DNA from: Anabaena sp. UHCC 0187
Lineage (GTDB): Bacteria; Cyanobacteriota; Cyanobacteriia; Cyanobacteriales; Nostocaceae
DNA: 64,000 nucleotides
Assembly: GCF_009712035.1 (NCBI RefSeq)
Contig: NZ_VILB01000005.1
Span: 62,001-126,000, forward strand
Direction of reading: 5' to 3'
Positions 34,456 to 43,977 of this stretch are shown one piece after another (the first letter of the stretch is position 1; every line of letters starts with the position of its first letter). The notes below the pieces were generated by a model. It did no database searches. It had not been told where the DNA came from and saw only the letters and a program-made list of their open reading frames with translations. The translations under genes were made by a program, and so were the position numbers.

Positions 34456-35268
34456 TTATTGACGTTGAAAGCGCAGTGCATCAATTGATTGGGCTGTGAG
34501 AAAAATACCTAAGATAATGTAACTGGCGAATAAAATCAAGCCGCTAGTATCAAAAATTCCTTGAATTAAGGTGTTGTAATGTTTGAGAAGGGATAAATGA
34601 CTTACGGCTTCACCAATTGGACCAGGAATGGTTTTGGCAATTAAATCAATGAATAACAGCAAAATAACCACGGCAAAGGTGAGGACAGCCGCTAAAATTG
34701 TACTGTCTGTTAATGAGGAAATAAACATTCCTAATGATAAAATTGCTGCTGCTAGTAAGATTAATCCTAAATGACCAAGTAAGGGAATTGTCGGTGATAT
34801 GGGCGGATTGGAACTAGATAAAGCGATCGCTTCTAACCCGATTAATGGCAAAACCATTGTTAAGAAAAATGTTAATACTCCTAATAATTTGCCTACGGCT
34901 ACAGCCCAGTTGGTAACTGGTGATGTGGCTAATAGTTCTAAAGTTCCTCGCTTCCTTTCTTCGGCATAGAGTCCCATGGAGAGAATAGGTAATACAAATA
35001 ACATTAACCAGCCCATTCTATCTAAAAATGCTCGCACAAATTCATAAGGAACATCTATTGATGGGGAGGGGACTCCAAATTGTTGCCCTTGTAAATCATA
35101 GCCAGAAACTGTGACTAAAATTCCTTCTGGCCCCAATAAAATCATCACGAAAAATAAACCTGCTAAAAACCAAAATGCACTGGCTATTCCATAGGCTAAG
35201 GGCGATATAAAATAACTCTGTAGTTCTCGACGATAAATGGCAATAATATTGGCGATAACTATACCCAT
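34456..35268 (-). CDS. ABC-2 type transporter permease (GldF-like)
   Basis: 270 residues with six predicted membrane helices. Conserved permease features: YRRELQSYFISPLAYGIASAFWFLAGLFF at the N-terminus and the coupling-helix region YAEERKRGTLELLATSPVTNWAVAVGKLLG. It pairs with the ATPase whose stop lies directly adjacent upstream and with the GldG-like protein downstream. The substrate is unknown. Similar modules support gliding in Bacteroidetes, and in cyanobacteria the role is unestablished. Confidence 0.9.
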   Translation of the reverse strand: MGIVIANIIAIYRRELQSYFISPLAYGIASAFWFLAGLFFVMILLGPEGILVTVSGYDLQGQQFGVPSPSIDVPYEFVRAFLDRMGWLMLFVLPILSMGLYAEERKRGTLELLATSPVTNWAVAVGKLLGVLTFFLTMVLPLIGLEAIALSSSNPPISPTIPLLGHLGLILLAAAILSLGMFISSLTDSTILAAVLTFAVVILLLFIDLIAKTIPGPIGEAVSHLSLLKHYNTLIQGIFDTSGLILFASYIILGIFLTAQSIDALRFQRQ

Positions 35269-36303
35269 TTATGCAGCTTCTCCTTCTTCAATTTCTGATT
35301 TGATATCTGTGGTGGTTTCTGATTCTGCAATTTCTGAATTTATTCCTGTAGAGAAATTCTTTTCTGCTGTAGTTAATTCTAAGAAAACATCTTCTAATGT
35401 GGCATTAATCCGACGCATTTCATATAAACCAAAGCCAGCCCGAATTAAAGCCGAAGCAATCTCTTTTCCTGGTTCTTTTCCTGGTTGTAATATTACCCGT
35501 AGGTAGGTATGATTTTCTGATAAGTGCTGATGGTTAGGTATGGATTCTACTAAACTCACACCGGATATTTTTTGCAGCATTTGTTTAGCTAAAGGTGCTT
35601 CCCCTGTAATTTCTAATTCGTATCCTGCCCCACCTGTTAATTGTGTCATCAAATTTTCTGGGGTGTTAGTTGCAACTATTTGTCCTCGATTAATAATGGC
35701 AACTCGGCTACAGGTCATGCTGACTTCTGGGAGAATATGAGTAGAGAGAATTATGGTGTGTGTTCCTGCTAAACTTTTAATTAAGTTCCGCACTTCCGTA
35801 ATTTGCCGGGGATCAAGTCCAACTGTCGGTTCATCAAGAATAATCGCTGGGGGATCATGAACGATTGCTTGGGCAATCCCTACTCTTTGACGATAGCCTT
35901 TAGAAAGTTTGCGAATAATGACTTGGCGTTTATCTTGTAAGTTGCAGCGGTTGATGGCTGCTGTGACTTTTGTGGGGCGATCGCCTGAAGAAACTCCCTT
36001 AATCCTGGCTACAAAGTGCAAAAATCCTTCTACAGTCATCTCTGGATATAACGGCGGCGTTTCCGGTAAATAGCCAATCCGCTGCCGCACCAAAAGAGAA
36101 TTATCGTGGACATCATAACCTGCAATCTTGGCTGTCCCACTACTGGCAGGTAAATAACCGGCTAAAATTCGCATGGTTGTGGTTTTACCAGCACCATTGG
36201 GACCCAAAAACCCCAAAATTTCCCCAGGTTCAACGCTAAAGGTAACATCAGTAATTGCTGTTGTCGAACCATAAATTTTACTAAGATGCTCAACTTCAAT
36301 CAT
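35269..36303 (-). CDS. ABC transporter ATP-binding protein (GldA-like)
   Basis: About 344 residues. A single nucleotide-binding domain has Walker A GPNGAGKTT, Q-loop YLPETPPLYPEM, signature LSKGYRQR, Walker B AIILDEPTVGLDP and the H-switch STH. A DUF4162-type C-terminal extension follows (GGAGYELEITGEAPLAKQML... ATLEDVFLELT), then an acidic tail. I use MIEVEHLSKIYG as the start; an in-frame ATG eight codons upstream adds no homologous sequence. It is the first gene of the ABC operon, and the permease follows with no gap. Confidence 0.92.
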   Translation of the reverse strand: MIEVEHLSKIYGSTTAITDVTFSVEPGEILGFLGPNGAGKTTTMRILAGYLPASSGTAKIAGYDVHDNSLLVRQRIGYLPETPPLYPEMTVEGFLHFVARIKGVSSGDRPTKVTAAINRCNLQDKRQVIIRKLSKGYRQRVGIAQAIVHDPPAIILDEPTVGLDPRQITEVRNLIKSLAGTHTIILSTHILPEVSMTCSRVAIINRGQIVATNTPENLMTQLTGGAGYELEITGEAPLAKQMLQKISGVSLVESIPNHQHLSENHTYLRVILQPGKEPGKEIASALIRAGFGLYEMRRINATLEDVFLELTTAEKNFSTGINSEIAESETTTDIKSEIEEGEAA

Positions 36304-36745
36304 TTGCCCAATTATAATAATACCCAAACAATCTTAGCTAAAGAATTGGTAATTGGTAATAGATAATTGGTAATGGGTAATTTCTTCATGGGTAATTGGT
36401 AATGAAAATTACTTTCTATTCCCGATTGTCTCTTGTCCTGATCAGTAAGTTATCTACATAAATTTGTATTACGCGCCCATTATTGTATAGTATGTTATGT
36501 ATTGTAAGTATATAACTGTATTTTATGTGTTATAAAAATTACACAAAAGAAAATGTAATTAAAGTTAGCTAACATTTTGCTCAGTCAAGAGAATAGTTAG
36601 GAATTTTTCAGGGTATACTAGCTGCATAATCTGTAAAATAATTAGTTCACCTGATCATCTGAAATAATTGAAAATAGTAATAATTGAGAATATAGTAAAA
36701 GTTTTGTATAACCTATTCAAATACATAAAATTTTAAGGAAGAGGC
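36304..36745. other. Divergent intergenic region with heptamer repeats
   Basis: About 440 bp between the ABC ATPase (-) and the GGDEF/EAL gene (+). Imperfect TTGGTAA/GGGTAAT heptamer units occupy about 36346-36412. The rest is very AT-rich and should contain both promoters; GTATAACC-like and AAGGAAGAGG (ribosome-binding, 36735-36744) sequences precede the GGDEF/EAL start. No RNA gene or ORF is evident. Confidence 0.6.
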
Positions 36746-39376
36746 ATGGTAGGAAATGAGAAGGAAAAAATCCGCCATTTATTAGTTGTCCAAGATCCAC
36801 AGGGACAGCGCACTCTTCCCTTGCTAGAGGCAACTTATTCTCTAGGAAGGGACTTAAGGAACGCTATTGTTCTCCATTCTCGGTCTGTCTCTAGGCAGCA
36901 CGCGATTTTGCTAAGAGTAACAATTCCTAATACTGACCAATATGGTTTTCGGATTATTGATGGTAATTTTCAGGGAAAAAGAAGCACCAACGGTTTATTT
37001 GTGAATGGACATAAATGCCTTGCCCATAATCTCCAAAATGGAGATGTGATTGCTTTTGGTAATAATAATACTCAAGCTAAATACTATATAATTACTAACC
37101 TCTCGGAGCAAGCCTTTTCTGACTCTTGTGAAGCTGATGAATTATCTGATTTCCTTGCAGGCAAAATTAATGTTAACTCTCCTTTTGATACATCTATTAT
37201 CCATGACAATAACTTTGAAGCTGCTAGTGATGTAGCTTTAGCCCGTCTAGCTTCTTTTCCAGAACTGATTCCCAATCCCATTATTGAAATGAATTTAGAG
37301 GGGAAAGTCACATATCTAAATCCGGCAGCAGCAGCGAAATTTCCCAACTTAAGACAGATAGCTCAAGAACACCCAATTTTGGCACAATTGTTAAAAGCTG
37401 TTGAGAATCAAAAACAAAATTCCTTTGTGCGGGAAGTCACAGTTGGTGATGAAATTTTTGAACAATCTGTGCATTATTTACCTGAAAGTGATTTAATTAG
37501 AACTTTTATTATTAGAGAAGTTACAGAACAAAAAAAAGCTGAAATAGAACTACAACAACGTGATCGTCTATTACAAGGAATAGCTGAAGCAGCTAATTAT
37601 TTATTAGCAGAAATGAACTATGAAATAGCTATCGAAAAAGCACTGGCAGCATTAGGACAAGCTACCAATGTGGAACGAGTCTATCTATTTCAAAATCATC
37701 CCCATCCACTTACAGGGGAAATATCCGTAAGTATGCGGTTTGAATGGATTAAATCCGGTGCGGAAACCTCCCACTATCATTGGCAAAATCAGTCTTATCA
37801 AACCTCTGGACTAGAACGTTGGTATAACACACTCTCTCAGGGTGAAACTATTAGCGGTATTACCCAACTATTTCCGACTACAGAGAAAGAACTGCTCATG
37901 GGAGATCAGATTAAATCGCTCCTGCTTGTACCTCTGAGATTAGAGGCAGAATTTTGGGGTTGCTTGGGTTTAATTGAATGTACCTTAGAACGTCTTTGGT
38001 CAAAACATGAAGAATCTAGCCTTTTAACCATGGCCGCTAGTATTAGTGGCGCTCGTCAACGTCAGCAAGTAGAGGAAAAGATTCGTTATCAGGCTATGCA
38101 CGATTTACTGACTGGACTACCTAATCGTTTACAATTCAACGATATGCTTAACCGCAGTATCCAAAAAGTAAATCAGAAAGAGGAAATCATTGCGGTTATG
38201 TTTCTGGATCTGGATCGCTTTAAAATAATTAATGATACTTTAGGGCATACAGTCGGAGATGAATTATTAAAAATCGTTGCCCAAAGACTCAAAGATACAA
38301 TTAGAGCGGGAGATGTTGTGGCTCGTTGGGGCGGTGATGAATTCACTATTTTATTACGACAATTACCTGAAATTCAACCCATTATTCAAATAGCTCAAAA
38401 TATTCTCCAGACTTTAGAAAGTGCCTTTTATGTCCACGGACATGAACTTTATATTAGTTCCAGTATTGGCATAGCTCTCTTAGGTAAAGATAGTCCTGAT
38501 GTCGAAACTCTCATTCAACACGCAGATGCAGCTTTATATTACGCCAAAGACGAAGGCAGAAATAACTACCAATTTTATAAAGAGTCTCTCAGTAAAAAAA
38601 ATCCAGAACTATTGAAGTTAGAAAAAAGTCTCCGTCATGCCCTAGAACGAGAAGAATTCATCCTCTATTATCAGCCTCGTGTTAATATTATCACGGGCAA
38701 AATTACAGGCATGGAGGCTTTATTGCGTTGGTATCATCCAGAAATGGGGATAGTTTCTCCCACTGTTTTTATTCCTCTGGCGGAGGAAAGTGGCTTAATT
38801 ATCTCTATTGGTGAATGGGTTTTACGCCAAGCTTGTCAGCAAAATAAAATTTGGCAAGATGCGGGATATCCATCCATCACAATTGCCGTTAATCTTTCTC
38901 CTAAGCAGTTTCGCCAACCTAAGTTAGTAGAAATATTAACCGATATTTTAACGGTAACTCAATTAGAACCAAAATTTTTAGAATTAGAGATTACGGAAAC
39001 CACAGCGATTTTGGATATCAACTTCACTACAACTGCACTACGTAGTTTAGAACAAATGGGTTTACTTCTAGCCATTGATGATTTTGGCACAGGTTATTCT
39101 TCTCTTTCTCGCTTACAAGTGCTACCATTTCATAACCTCAAAATTGATCGTTCTTTTATTAAAGAACTCACCACAGATGAAAAAGTCGCTCACATCATCC
39201 AAGCTATAGTTACCTTGGGACGATCTTTAGGATTGACGTTAATTGCTGAAGGTGTTGAAAAGCCCGCAGAGTTAGAGTTTTTACGCTCAATTAACTGTGA
39301 TGATGTTCAAGGATTTCTTTTATATCGTCCACTATCTGTTGACCAAGCTACAGAAGTTTTGAAAAATGAAACATGA
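36746..39376 (+). CDS. FHA-PAS-GAF-GGDEF-EAL cyclic-di-GMP enzyme
   Basis: 876 residues. In order: an FHA domain (about 15-115; LGRDLRNAIVLHSRSVSRQHA), a PAS domain (about 170-260; NPIIEMNLEGKVTYLN), a GAF domain (about 275-435), GGDEF (about 445-610; RAGDVVARWGGDEF with RxxD inhibitory site) and EAL (about 630-870; GMEALLRW, ITETTAIL, IDDFGTGYSSL, DRSFI, IAEGVE). Both catalytic signatures look intact, so it may make and degrade c-di-GMP. The FHA domain links it to Ser/Thr kinase signalling. It lacks membrane segments and should be cytosolic. It is preceded by an AAGGAAGAGG ribosome-binding site. Confidence 0.94.
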   Translation: MVGNEKEKIRHLLVVQDPQGQRTLPLLEATYSLGRDLRNAIVLHSRSVSRQHAILLRVTIPNTDQYGFRIIDGNFQGKRSTNGLFVNGHKCLAHNLQNGDVIAFGNNNTQAKYYIITNLSEQAFSDSCEADELSDFLAGKINVNSPFDTSIIHDNNFEAASDVALARLASFPELIPNPIIEMNLEGKVTYLNPAAAAKFPNLRQIAQEHPILAQLLKAVENQKQNSFVREVTVGDEIFEQSVHYLPESDLIRTFIIREVTEQKKAEIELQQRDRLLQGIAEAANYLLAEMNYEIAIEKALAALGQATNVERVYLFQNHPHPLTGEISVSMRFEWIKSGAETSHYHWQNQSYQTSGLERWYNTLSQGETISGITQLFPTTEKELLMGDQIKSLLLVPLRLEAEFWGCLGLIECTLERLWSKHEESSLLTMAASISGARQRQQVEEKIRYQAMHDLLTGLPNRLQFNDMLNRSIQKVNQKEEIIAVMFLDLDRFKIINDTLGHTVGDELLKIVAQRLKDTIRAGDVVARWGGDEFTILLRQLPEIQPIIQIAQNILQTLESAFYVHGHELYISSSIGIALLGKDSPDVETLIQHADAALYYAKDEGRNNYQFYKESLSKKNPELLKLEKSLRHALEREEFILYYQPRVNIITGKITGMEALLRWYHPEMGIVSPTVFIPLAEESGLIISIGEWVLRQACQQNKIWQDAGYPSITIAVNLSPKQFRQPKLVEILTDILTVTQLEPKFLELEITETTAILDINFTTTALRSLEQMGLLLAIDDFGTGYSSLSRLQVLPFHNLKIDRSFIKELTTDEKVAHIIQAIVTLGRSLGLTLIAEGVEKPAELEFLRSINCDDVQGFLLYRPLSVDQATEVLKNET

Positions 39377-39567
39377 AGAAGGAGTCAGGAGTCAGGAGTA
39401 AAACTAGCTTGGTGTATGGTGTATGGCTTTAAATTTAGATTCTGTACCTCATTGATATGCAATCTGCTGTAAGTTTTTTGTAATTTTTAACTTTTAATTG
39501 ATTTATTCTCAATCCCAAAAAAACTAAAATTAGTGAGAAGATAACATCGTATCGAACAAATAAAATT

Positions 39568-39870
39568 ATGAGAGTTTGGCTTGGATGTTTTTTTGTCCTA
39601 TTTGCTTTGGCGGAGTTTTTTAAGTGGTTGCAAGGTTTTTCTGTCCCATTGCCCATATATATTTTAGGGGGGGCATTATTAGCAGTTGCCTCTAACTATG
39701 AGAAGATTTTTCCTTCTTACTTCAGTAATACTCCTGTTATCACCCCTGGGGAAGTACCGAAGTTAGAATCAGCAGTAAACTCAACTCCGATTTCTTTATC
39801 AATATCTACCCCGGTATCGGATATTGAAGAATCTTCAAGCAATTACAGGCATTTCTCCCCAAGAACTTAA
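39568..39870 (+). CDS. Small membrane protein of unknown function
   Basis: 100 residues. Two hydrophobic stretches (about 4-20, WLGCFFVLFALAEFFKW, and 27-42, LPIYILGGALLAVASNY) are followed by a hydrophilic, Ser/Thr/Pro-rich tail with no known domain. Composition and the ATG start support a real gene, but no family is recognised. It sits alone between the GGDEF/EAL gene and amt. Confidence 0.6.
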   Translation: MRVWLGCFFVLFALAEFFKWLQGFSVPLPIYILGGALLAVASNYEKIFPSYFSNTPVITPGEVPKLESAVNSTPISLSISTPVSDIEESSSNYRHFSPRT

Positions 39871-40227
39871 AATTAATTCCCTGACAGGCAATTTTATCAC
39901 TAATTTAGCTGCAATTTGTAGATAAGATGGTTTGTTCCCATTTTAGCGATCGCTATCAATCAGCTACAGCAGTGTTTCATGATTTGAAATTCTTCGTCAT
40001 AGGTAATTAGTAAAACTTTTTGCCTATTTTCTACATAAACATAATATGTATAAATTGCATAATCAAACAAGTGACTTTGCAAGTATCACCCACACAAAAG
40101 ATAAGATTTTTGTTAAGCTTACTGCAAAATTAAAAGTTAAGTAGCTTTTAAGACAGAAAAAAGTAACAAATATTACGAATTGTATTTAATTAAGACCAAA
40201 ATCGTAGATGTAGAGGAAAGAAAATAA
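39871..40227. other. amt upstream region
   Basis: About 357 bp, AT-rich, with one HIP1 site (GCGATCGC, near 39946) and an NtcA-type box at 40163-40176. No coding sequence or RNA gene is recognised. Confidence 0.6.
40163..40176 (+). promoter_or_regulatory. NtcA-binding site upstream of amt
   Basis: GTA-N8-TAC (GTAACAAATATTAC) lies 51 bp before the amt start. NtcA activates ammonium-transporter genes under nitrogen limitation through this palindrome. I could not assign the associated -10 box with confidence. Confidence 0.7.
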
Positions 40228-41616
40228 ATGTTCAAAAAAGTCGTCATCATTGGGTGTTTAACCCTATTTATGTTGGTAGGCTTATTAACAGGAAATGCCT
40301 TTGCAGCAGCTTCGGCTGCTGCACCCCTTCCTGATACGGGAGATACAGCATTTATGCTGATTTCTTCAGCCCTGGTATTGCTGATGACACCTGGATTAGC
40401 ATTCTTTTATGGTGGGTTTGTGCGATCGCACAATATTCTCAACACATTGATGATGAGTTTTGTGTTGATGGCCATTGTCGGAGTCACCTGGGTGCTTTGG
40501 GGTTATAGCCTTTCCTTTGCCCCTGGCTTGCCTTTCATCGGTGGTTTACAGTGGCTAGGGTTAAATGGGGTCGGCTTAGAGACAACAGGCTATCTGCAAG
40601 GTTCAGCCCCTGCGGAAGTTGTTTCCTATGCCCCGACAATTCCCCATCAAGCATTCATGATCTATCAAGCTATGTTTGCAATTATTACCCCAGCCTTAAT
40701 TTCGGGAGCGATCGCCGAACGGATGAGTTTCCGTGCCTATTGCCTATTTGTAGTGCTGTGGTCAACTTTCATCTATACACCTCTAGCACACATGGTTTGG
40801 GCAAAGGGAGGATTTTTAGGGTTAGCTGGTGGGATAGGTGCTTTAGACTTTGCTGGTGGGACCGTAGTGCATATTAGTTCTGGGGTTTCGGCATTAGTAG
40901 CAGCAATTGTCCTCGGTCCAAGAAAAAACTATCCAGATCGTCTTAGTCCTCCCCACAATGTCCCCTTTATTCTGTTAGGTGCTGGCTTACTTTGGTTTGG
41001 TTGGTTCGGTTTTAATGCTGGTAGCGCCTTATCCGCAGGAACAGTAGCCACAGTAGCCTTTGTTGCTACCAATACATCAGCCGCCGCCGGGGCATTAATG
41101 TGGTTAATTTTAGAAGCCACATTGCGAGGAAAACCTACCGCAGTAGGCGCAGCCACAGGTGCAGTAGCTGGTTTAGTTGGGATCACCCCAGCCGCCGGCT
41201 TTGTTACACCTCTATCAGCAATTTTAATCGGTTTCATTACTTCCGTTGTCTGCTTCTATGCTGTCAGTTTTAAGCACAAGTTGCGGGTTGATGATGCCTT
41301 GGACACCTATCCCGTCCACGGTGTTGGTGGGACAATAGGCGCGATTTTAACAGCTATCTTTGCCACAGTTGAAGTTAATAGCAGCGGTAAAGATGGGGTA
41401 TTGCGCGGTAACTTCGGTGAATTATTTGTGGAACTAGGCGCGATCGCCATAGCCTATACCATTGCTGGTGTGGGGACTTGGATCATTCTCAAAATTATTG
41501 CAGCTACAGTTGGTTTACGAGTCCCAGATCAAACAGAAGATCAAGGCTTGGATATCAATGAACACGGGGAAGAAGGTTATAACTCCGAGTTTGCTGATCG
41601 TATTTCTAACAAGTAA
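40228..41616 (+). CDS. amt: Amt-family ammonium transporter
   Basis: 462 residues. A cleavable signal peptide-like start (about 1-27, ending AFAAAS) is followed by eleven membrane helices. The pore histidine pair is visible in GGTVVHISSG and YPVHGVGGTIG, and the family stretch LISGAIAERMSFRAY is present. It conducts or recruits NH4+/NH3 across the inner membrane under nitrogen limitation. An NtcA box upstream supports nitrogen control. No glnB/glnK gene is adjacent. Its 3' flank carries a G-rich repeat. Confidence 0.97.
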   Translation: MFKKVVIIGCLTLFMLVGLLTGNAFAAASAAAPLPDTGDTAFMLISSALVLLMTPGLAFFYGGFVRSHNILNTLMMSFVLMAIVGVTWVLWGYSLSFAPGLPFIGGLQWLGLNGVGLETTGYLQGSAPAEVVSYAPTIPHQAFMIYQAMFAIITPALISGAIAERMSFRAYCLFVVLWSTFIYTPLAHMVWAKGGFLGLAGGIGALDFAGGTVVHISSGVSALVAAIVLGPRKNYPDRLSPPHNVPFILLGAGLLWFGWFGFNAGSALSAGTVATVAFVATNTSAAAGALMWLILEATLRGKPTAVGAATGAVAGLVGITPAAGFVTPLSAILIGFITSVVCFYAVSFKHKLRVDDALDTYPVHGVGGTIGAILTAIFATVEVNSSGKDGVLRGNFGELFVELGAIAIAYTIAGVGTWIILKIIAATVGLRVPDQTEDQGLDINEHGEEGYNSEFADRISNK

Positions 41617-41622
41617 AAGGCA

Positions 41623-41658
41623 GGGGTTTAGGGGTGTGGGGTTGTAGGGGTGTAGGGG
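41623..41658 (+). repeat. G-rich tract with five GGGG runs
   Basis: Five GGGG runs separated by 3-5 nt (TTTA, TGT, TTGTA, TGTA) begin 6 bp after the amt stop codon. This satisfies the usual G-quadruplex pattern on the coding strand and in the transcript. Confidence 0.75.
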
Positions 41659-41741
41659 CAATATTTTCATGCCTTTACCAATTACCAATTACCCATGACC
41701 AGATTTACAATTAAGTTTAATATCGGTCATTTTTATTAGTC

Positions 41742-42629
41742 GTGTCTAATCGTGTAAAAACCTTTCCTGCTTGGGGATTCTTCGCACTGTTAACTAACGT
41801 TATCCTAATGTTAGCGGTCATCTTATTGATTTGGCGACAGCACAAACTAACCCCTGTGTTAGCAACCACAGCTATCCCAAATCCCCCAGAACCAGTTAAT
41901 CTCAACTGGAAAAATCAATATGTACAACCAGAGTTAGGCCCCCGTCATAAACTCAGTTATCCCCAATGGTTGGATATCCTCAAGCAAGAAGCTAAAATAA
42001 CTGCCCAGAAAAATCCCCAGCGATTAACCATACTAGCGGGAGATTCTCTGAGTTTATGGTTTCCACCGGAGTTATTACCTGAAGATAGAACTTGGCTAAA
42101 TCAGGGAATTTCTGGGGAAGTTAGTAATGGATTATTGCAAAGATTAGATTTCTTTGATCGCACCCAACCAGAGATGATTTTCGTTATGGTGGGCATTAAT
42201 GATCTGATTCGGGGGCTAGATGATCAGGAAATTTTAGCTAATTATCGGCAAATTATTAGTTATCTGCGAAAAAAACAGCCCCAAGCAGAAATTGTCGTTC
42301 AGTCAATTTTGCCCCATGGTGTCGAGGGCATAACTTGGGAAGGAAAAGAAAAACTCCTAGCTATTTCTAATCCTCGGATTCGCAAATTGAATGAGGAACT
42401 GAATCAGATTGCTACGGAAAAAGGTGCGAGATATCTGAACTTACATCCCCTGTTCACTGATAAACAGGGTAATCTTCGTTCAGATTTTACCACCGACGGT
42501 TTACATCTGAGTCCCCCAGGTTATCTAGTTTGGCGGACTGCTTTGCAAATGTATACTAGCCAAAAAGTAGTACCCCAATCTTCCCCGTCTCCTCAACCAC
42601 CAAAGGTAAACTCAGGAAATAGGATATAA
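41742..42629 (+). CDS. SGNH/GDSL-type hydrolase, membrane-anchored
   Basis: 295 residues with a GTG start. One N-terminal membrane helix (about 10-30) is followed by an SGNH hydrolase domain with block I GDSLSLWFPPE (Ser), the Gly in GISGEVSNG, Asn in VGINDLIRG and block V DGLHLSPPGY (Asp, His). Members are lipases, esterases or acyltransferases acting on lipids or polysaccharides. Placement outside the cytoplasmic membrane suggests envelope polysaccharide deacylation; the substrate is not predictable. It has a Pro/Ser-rich tail. Confidence 0.88.
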   Translation: MSNRVKTFPAWGFFALLTNVILMLAVILLIWRQHKLTPVLATTAIPNPPEPVNLNWKNQYVQPELGPRHKLSYPQWLDILKQEAKITAQKNPQRLTILAGDSLSLWFPPELLPEDRTWLNQGISGEVSNGLLQRLDFFDRTQPEMIFVMVGINDLIRGLDDQEILANYRQIISYLRKKQPQAEIVVQSILPHGVEGITWEGKEKLLAISNPRIRKLNEELNQIATEKGARYLNLHPLFTDKQGNLRSDFTTDGLHLSPPGYLVWRTALQMYTSQKVVPQSSPSPQPPKVNSGNRI

Positions 42630-42702
42630 ATTAAAATTTTCCATCTAAATCGCCTCCAAGCACGAGAAAATCAAAAATAGTAATTTTAGTGGTCAATTCC
42701 AA

Positions 42703-43911
42703 ATGGATACAAAAGCTTTTAAACGCAGCCTCCAACATTCAGCCAATTACAATCGTAAGGGCTTTGGTCATCAAGCGGAAGTTGCCACCCAGTTACAGTC
42801 TGAGTTTCAGAGTAACTTAATTCAGGAAATCCGCGATCGCAATTACACTCTCAAACGTGGTAATGTCACCATTCAATTAGCTCAAGCATTTGGCTTTTGT
42901 TGGGGTGTAGAACGGGCTGTAGCCATGGCTTATGAAACTCGTCAGCATTTCCCTACAGAACACATTTGGATTACTAACGAAATTATTCACAATCCATCTG
43001 TGAATAAACGAATGCAAGAAATGCAAGTAGAATTTATTCCCGTCATTGACAAAGTAAAAGACTTTTCTGTTGTTGGTAGCGGTGATGTGGTGATTTTACC
43101 AGCCTTTGGTGCCAGTGTTCAAGAAATGCAAATCTTGAATGATAAAGGTTGCCAAATTGTTGATACTACCTGTCCTTGGGTATCTAAAGTTTGGAACACT
43201 GTAGAAAAGCACAAAAAAGGTGATTACACTTCAATTATTCACGGAAAATACAAGCATGAAGAAACTGTTGCTACCAGTTCCTTCGCTGGGAAATATTTGA
43301 TTGTTCTGAATTTGAAAGAAGCAGAATATGTGATTAACTATATTCTCAATGGTGGCAATCGTGAGGAATTTTTAACCAAGTTTGCTAAAGCTTGTTCTGC
43401 GGGATTTGATCCTGATCAAGATTTACAACGGGTAGGGATTGCTAACCAAACAACTATGCTCAAAGATGAAACCGAAAAAATCGGAAAAATGCTAGAGCGT
43501 ACCATGATGCAGAAATATGGGACAGCAGAGTTAAATCAGCATTTTCAAAATTTCAATACCATCTGTGATGCTACCCAAGAACGTCAAGATGCTATGTTGG
43601 AATTAGTGGAAGAAAAGGTAGATTTAATGATAGTTATTGGTGGGTTTAATTCATCGAATACTACTCAATTACAACAAATTGCTTTTGATCGTGATATTCC
43701 TTCCTATCACATTGATTGTGTTGAACGTATCCAATCAATTAATAACATTGAACATCGGCGATTAACAGGGGATTTAGTAATTACAGAAAACTGGCTACCA
43801 GCAGGAGAAATTAAAGTTGGTGTTACTTCTGGTGCTTCAACACCAGATAAGGTAGTTGAAGAGATAATCGAGAAAATTTTTGCCCTCAAAGCAACAGCAG
43901 CTTTAATTTAA
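42703..43911 (+). CDS. ispH: 4-hydroxy-3-methylbut-2-enyl diphosphate reductase
   Basis: 402 residues, the long cyanobacterial/plastid form with an N-terminal extension (about 1-60). The three iron-sulfur cysteines are in [22 protein letters not shown] and [11 protein letters not shown], and the HEET motif (KHEETVAT) is present. It reduces HMBPP to IPP and DMAPP, the last step of the MEP pathway, and uses ferredoxin electrons in cyanobacteria. It is a single-gene unit ending at a strong hairpin. Confidence 0.97.
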   Translation: MDTKAFKRSLQHSANYNRKGFGHQAEVATQLQSEFQSNLIQEIRDRNYTLKRGNVTIQLAQAFGFCWGVERAVAMAYETRQHFPTEHIWITNEIIHNPSVNKRMQEMQVEFIPVIDKVKDFSVVGSGDVVILPAFGASVQEMQILNDKGCQIVDTTCPWVSKVWNTVEKHKKGDYTSIIHGKYKHEETVATSSFAGKYLIVLNLKEAEYVINYILNGGNREEFLTKFAKACSAGFDPDQDLQRVGIANQTTMLKDETEKIGKMLERTMMQKYGTAELNQHFQNFNTICDATQERQDAMLELVEEKVDLMIVIGGFNSSNTTQLQQIAFDRDIPSYHIDCVERIQSINNIEHRRLTGDLVITENWLPAGEIKVGVTSGASTPDKVVEEIIEKIFALKATAALI

Positions 43912-43935
43912 GTTCATGTTGTAGTTTGTTTATTT

Positions 43936-43961
43936 ACCCCTCTTTTATTAGCAAGAGGGGT
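43936..43961. terminator. Hairpin terminator between ispH and a kinase gene
   Basis: ACCCCTCTT/AAGAGGGGT arms with an 8-nt loop, between convergent genes. T-rich sequence follows on the + strand (TTGGATTTATTC), so it most likely terminates ispH. Confidence 0.75.
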
Positions 43962-43977
43962 TGGATTTATTCATTTT

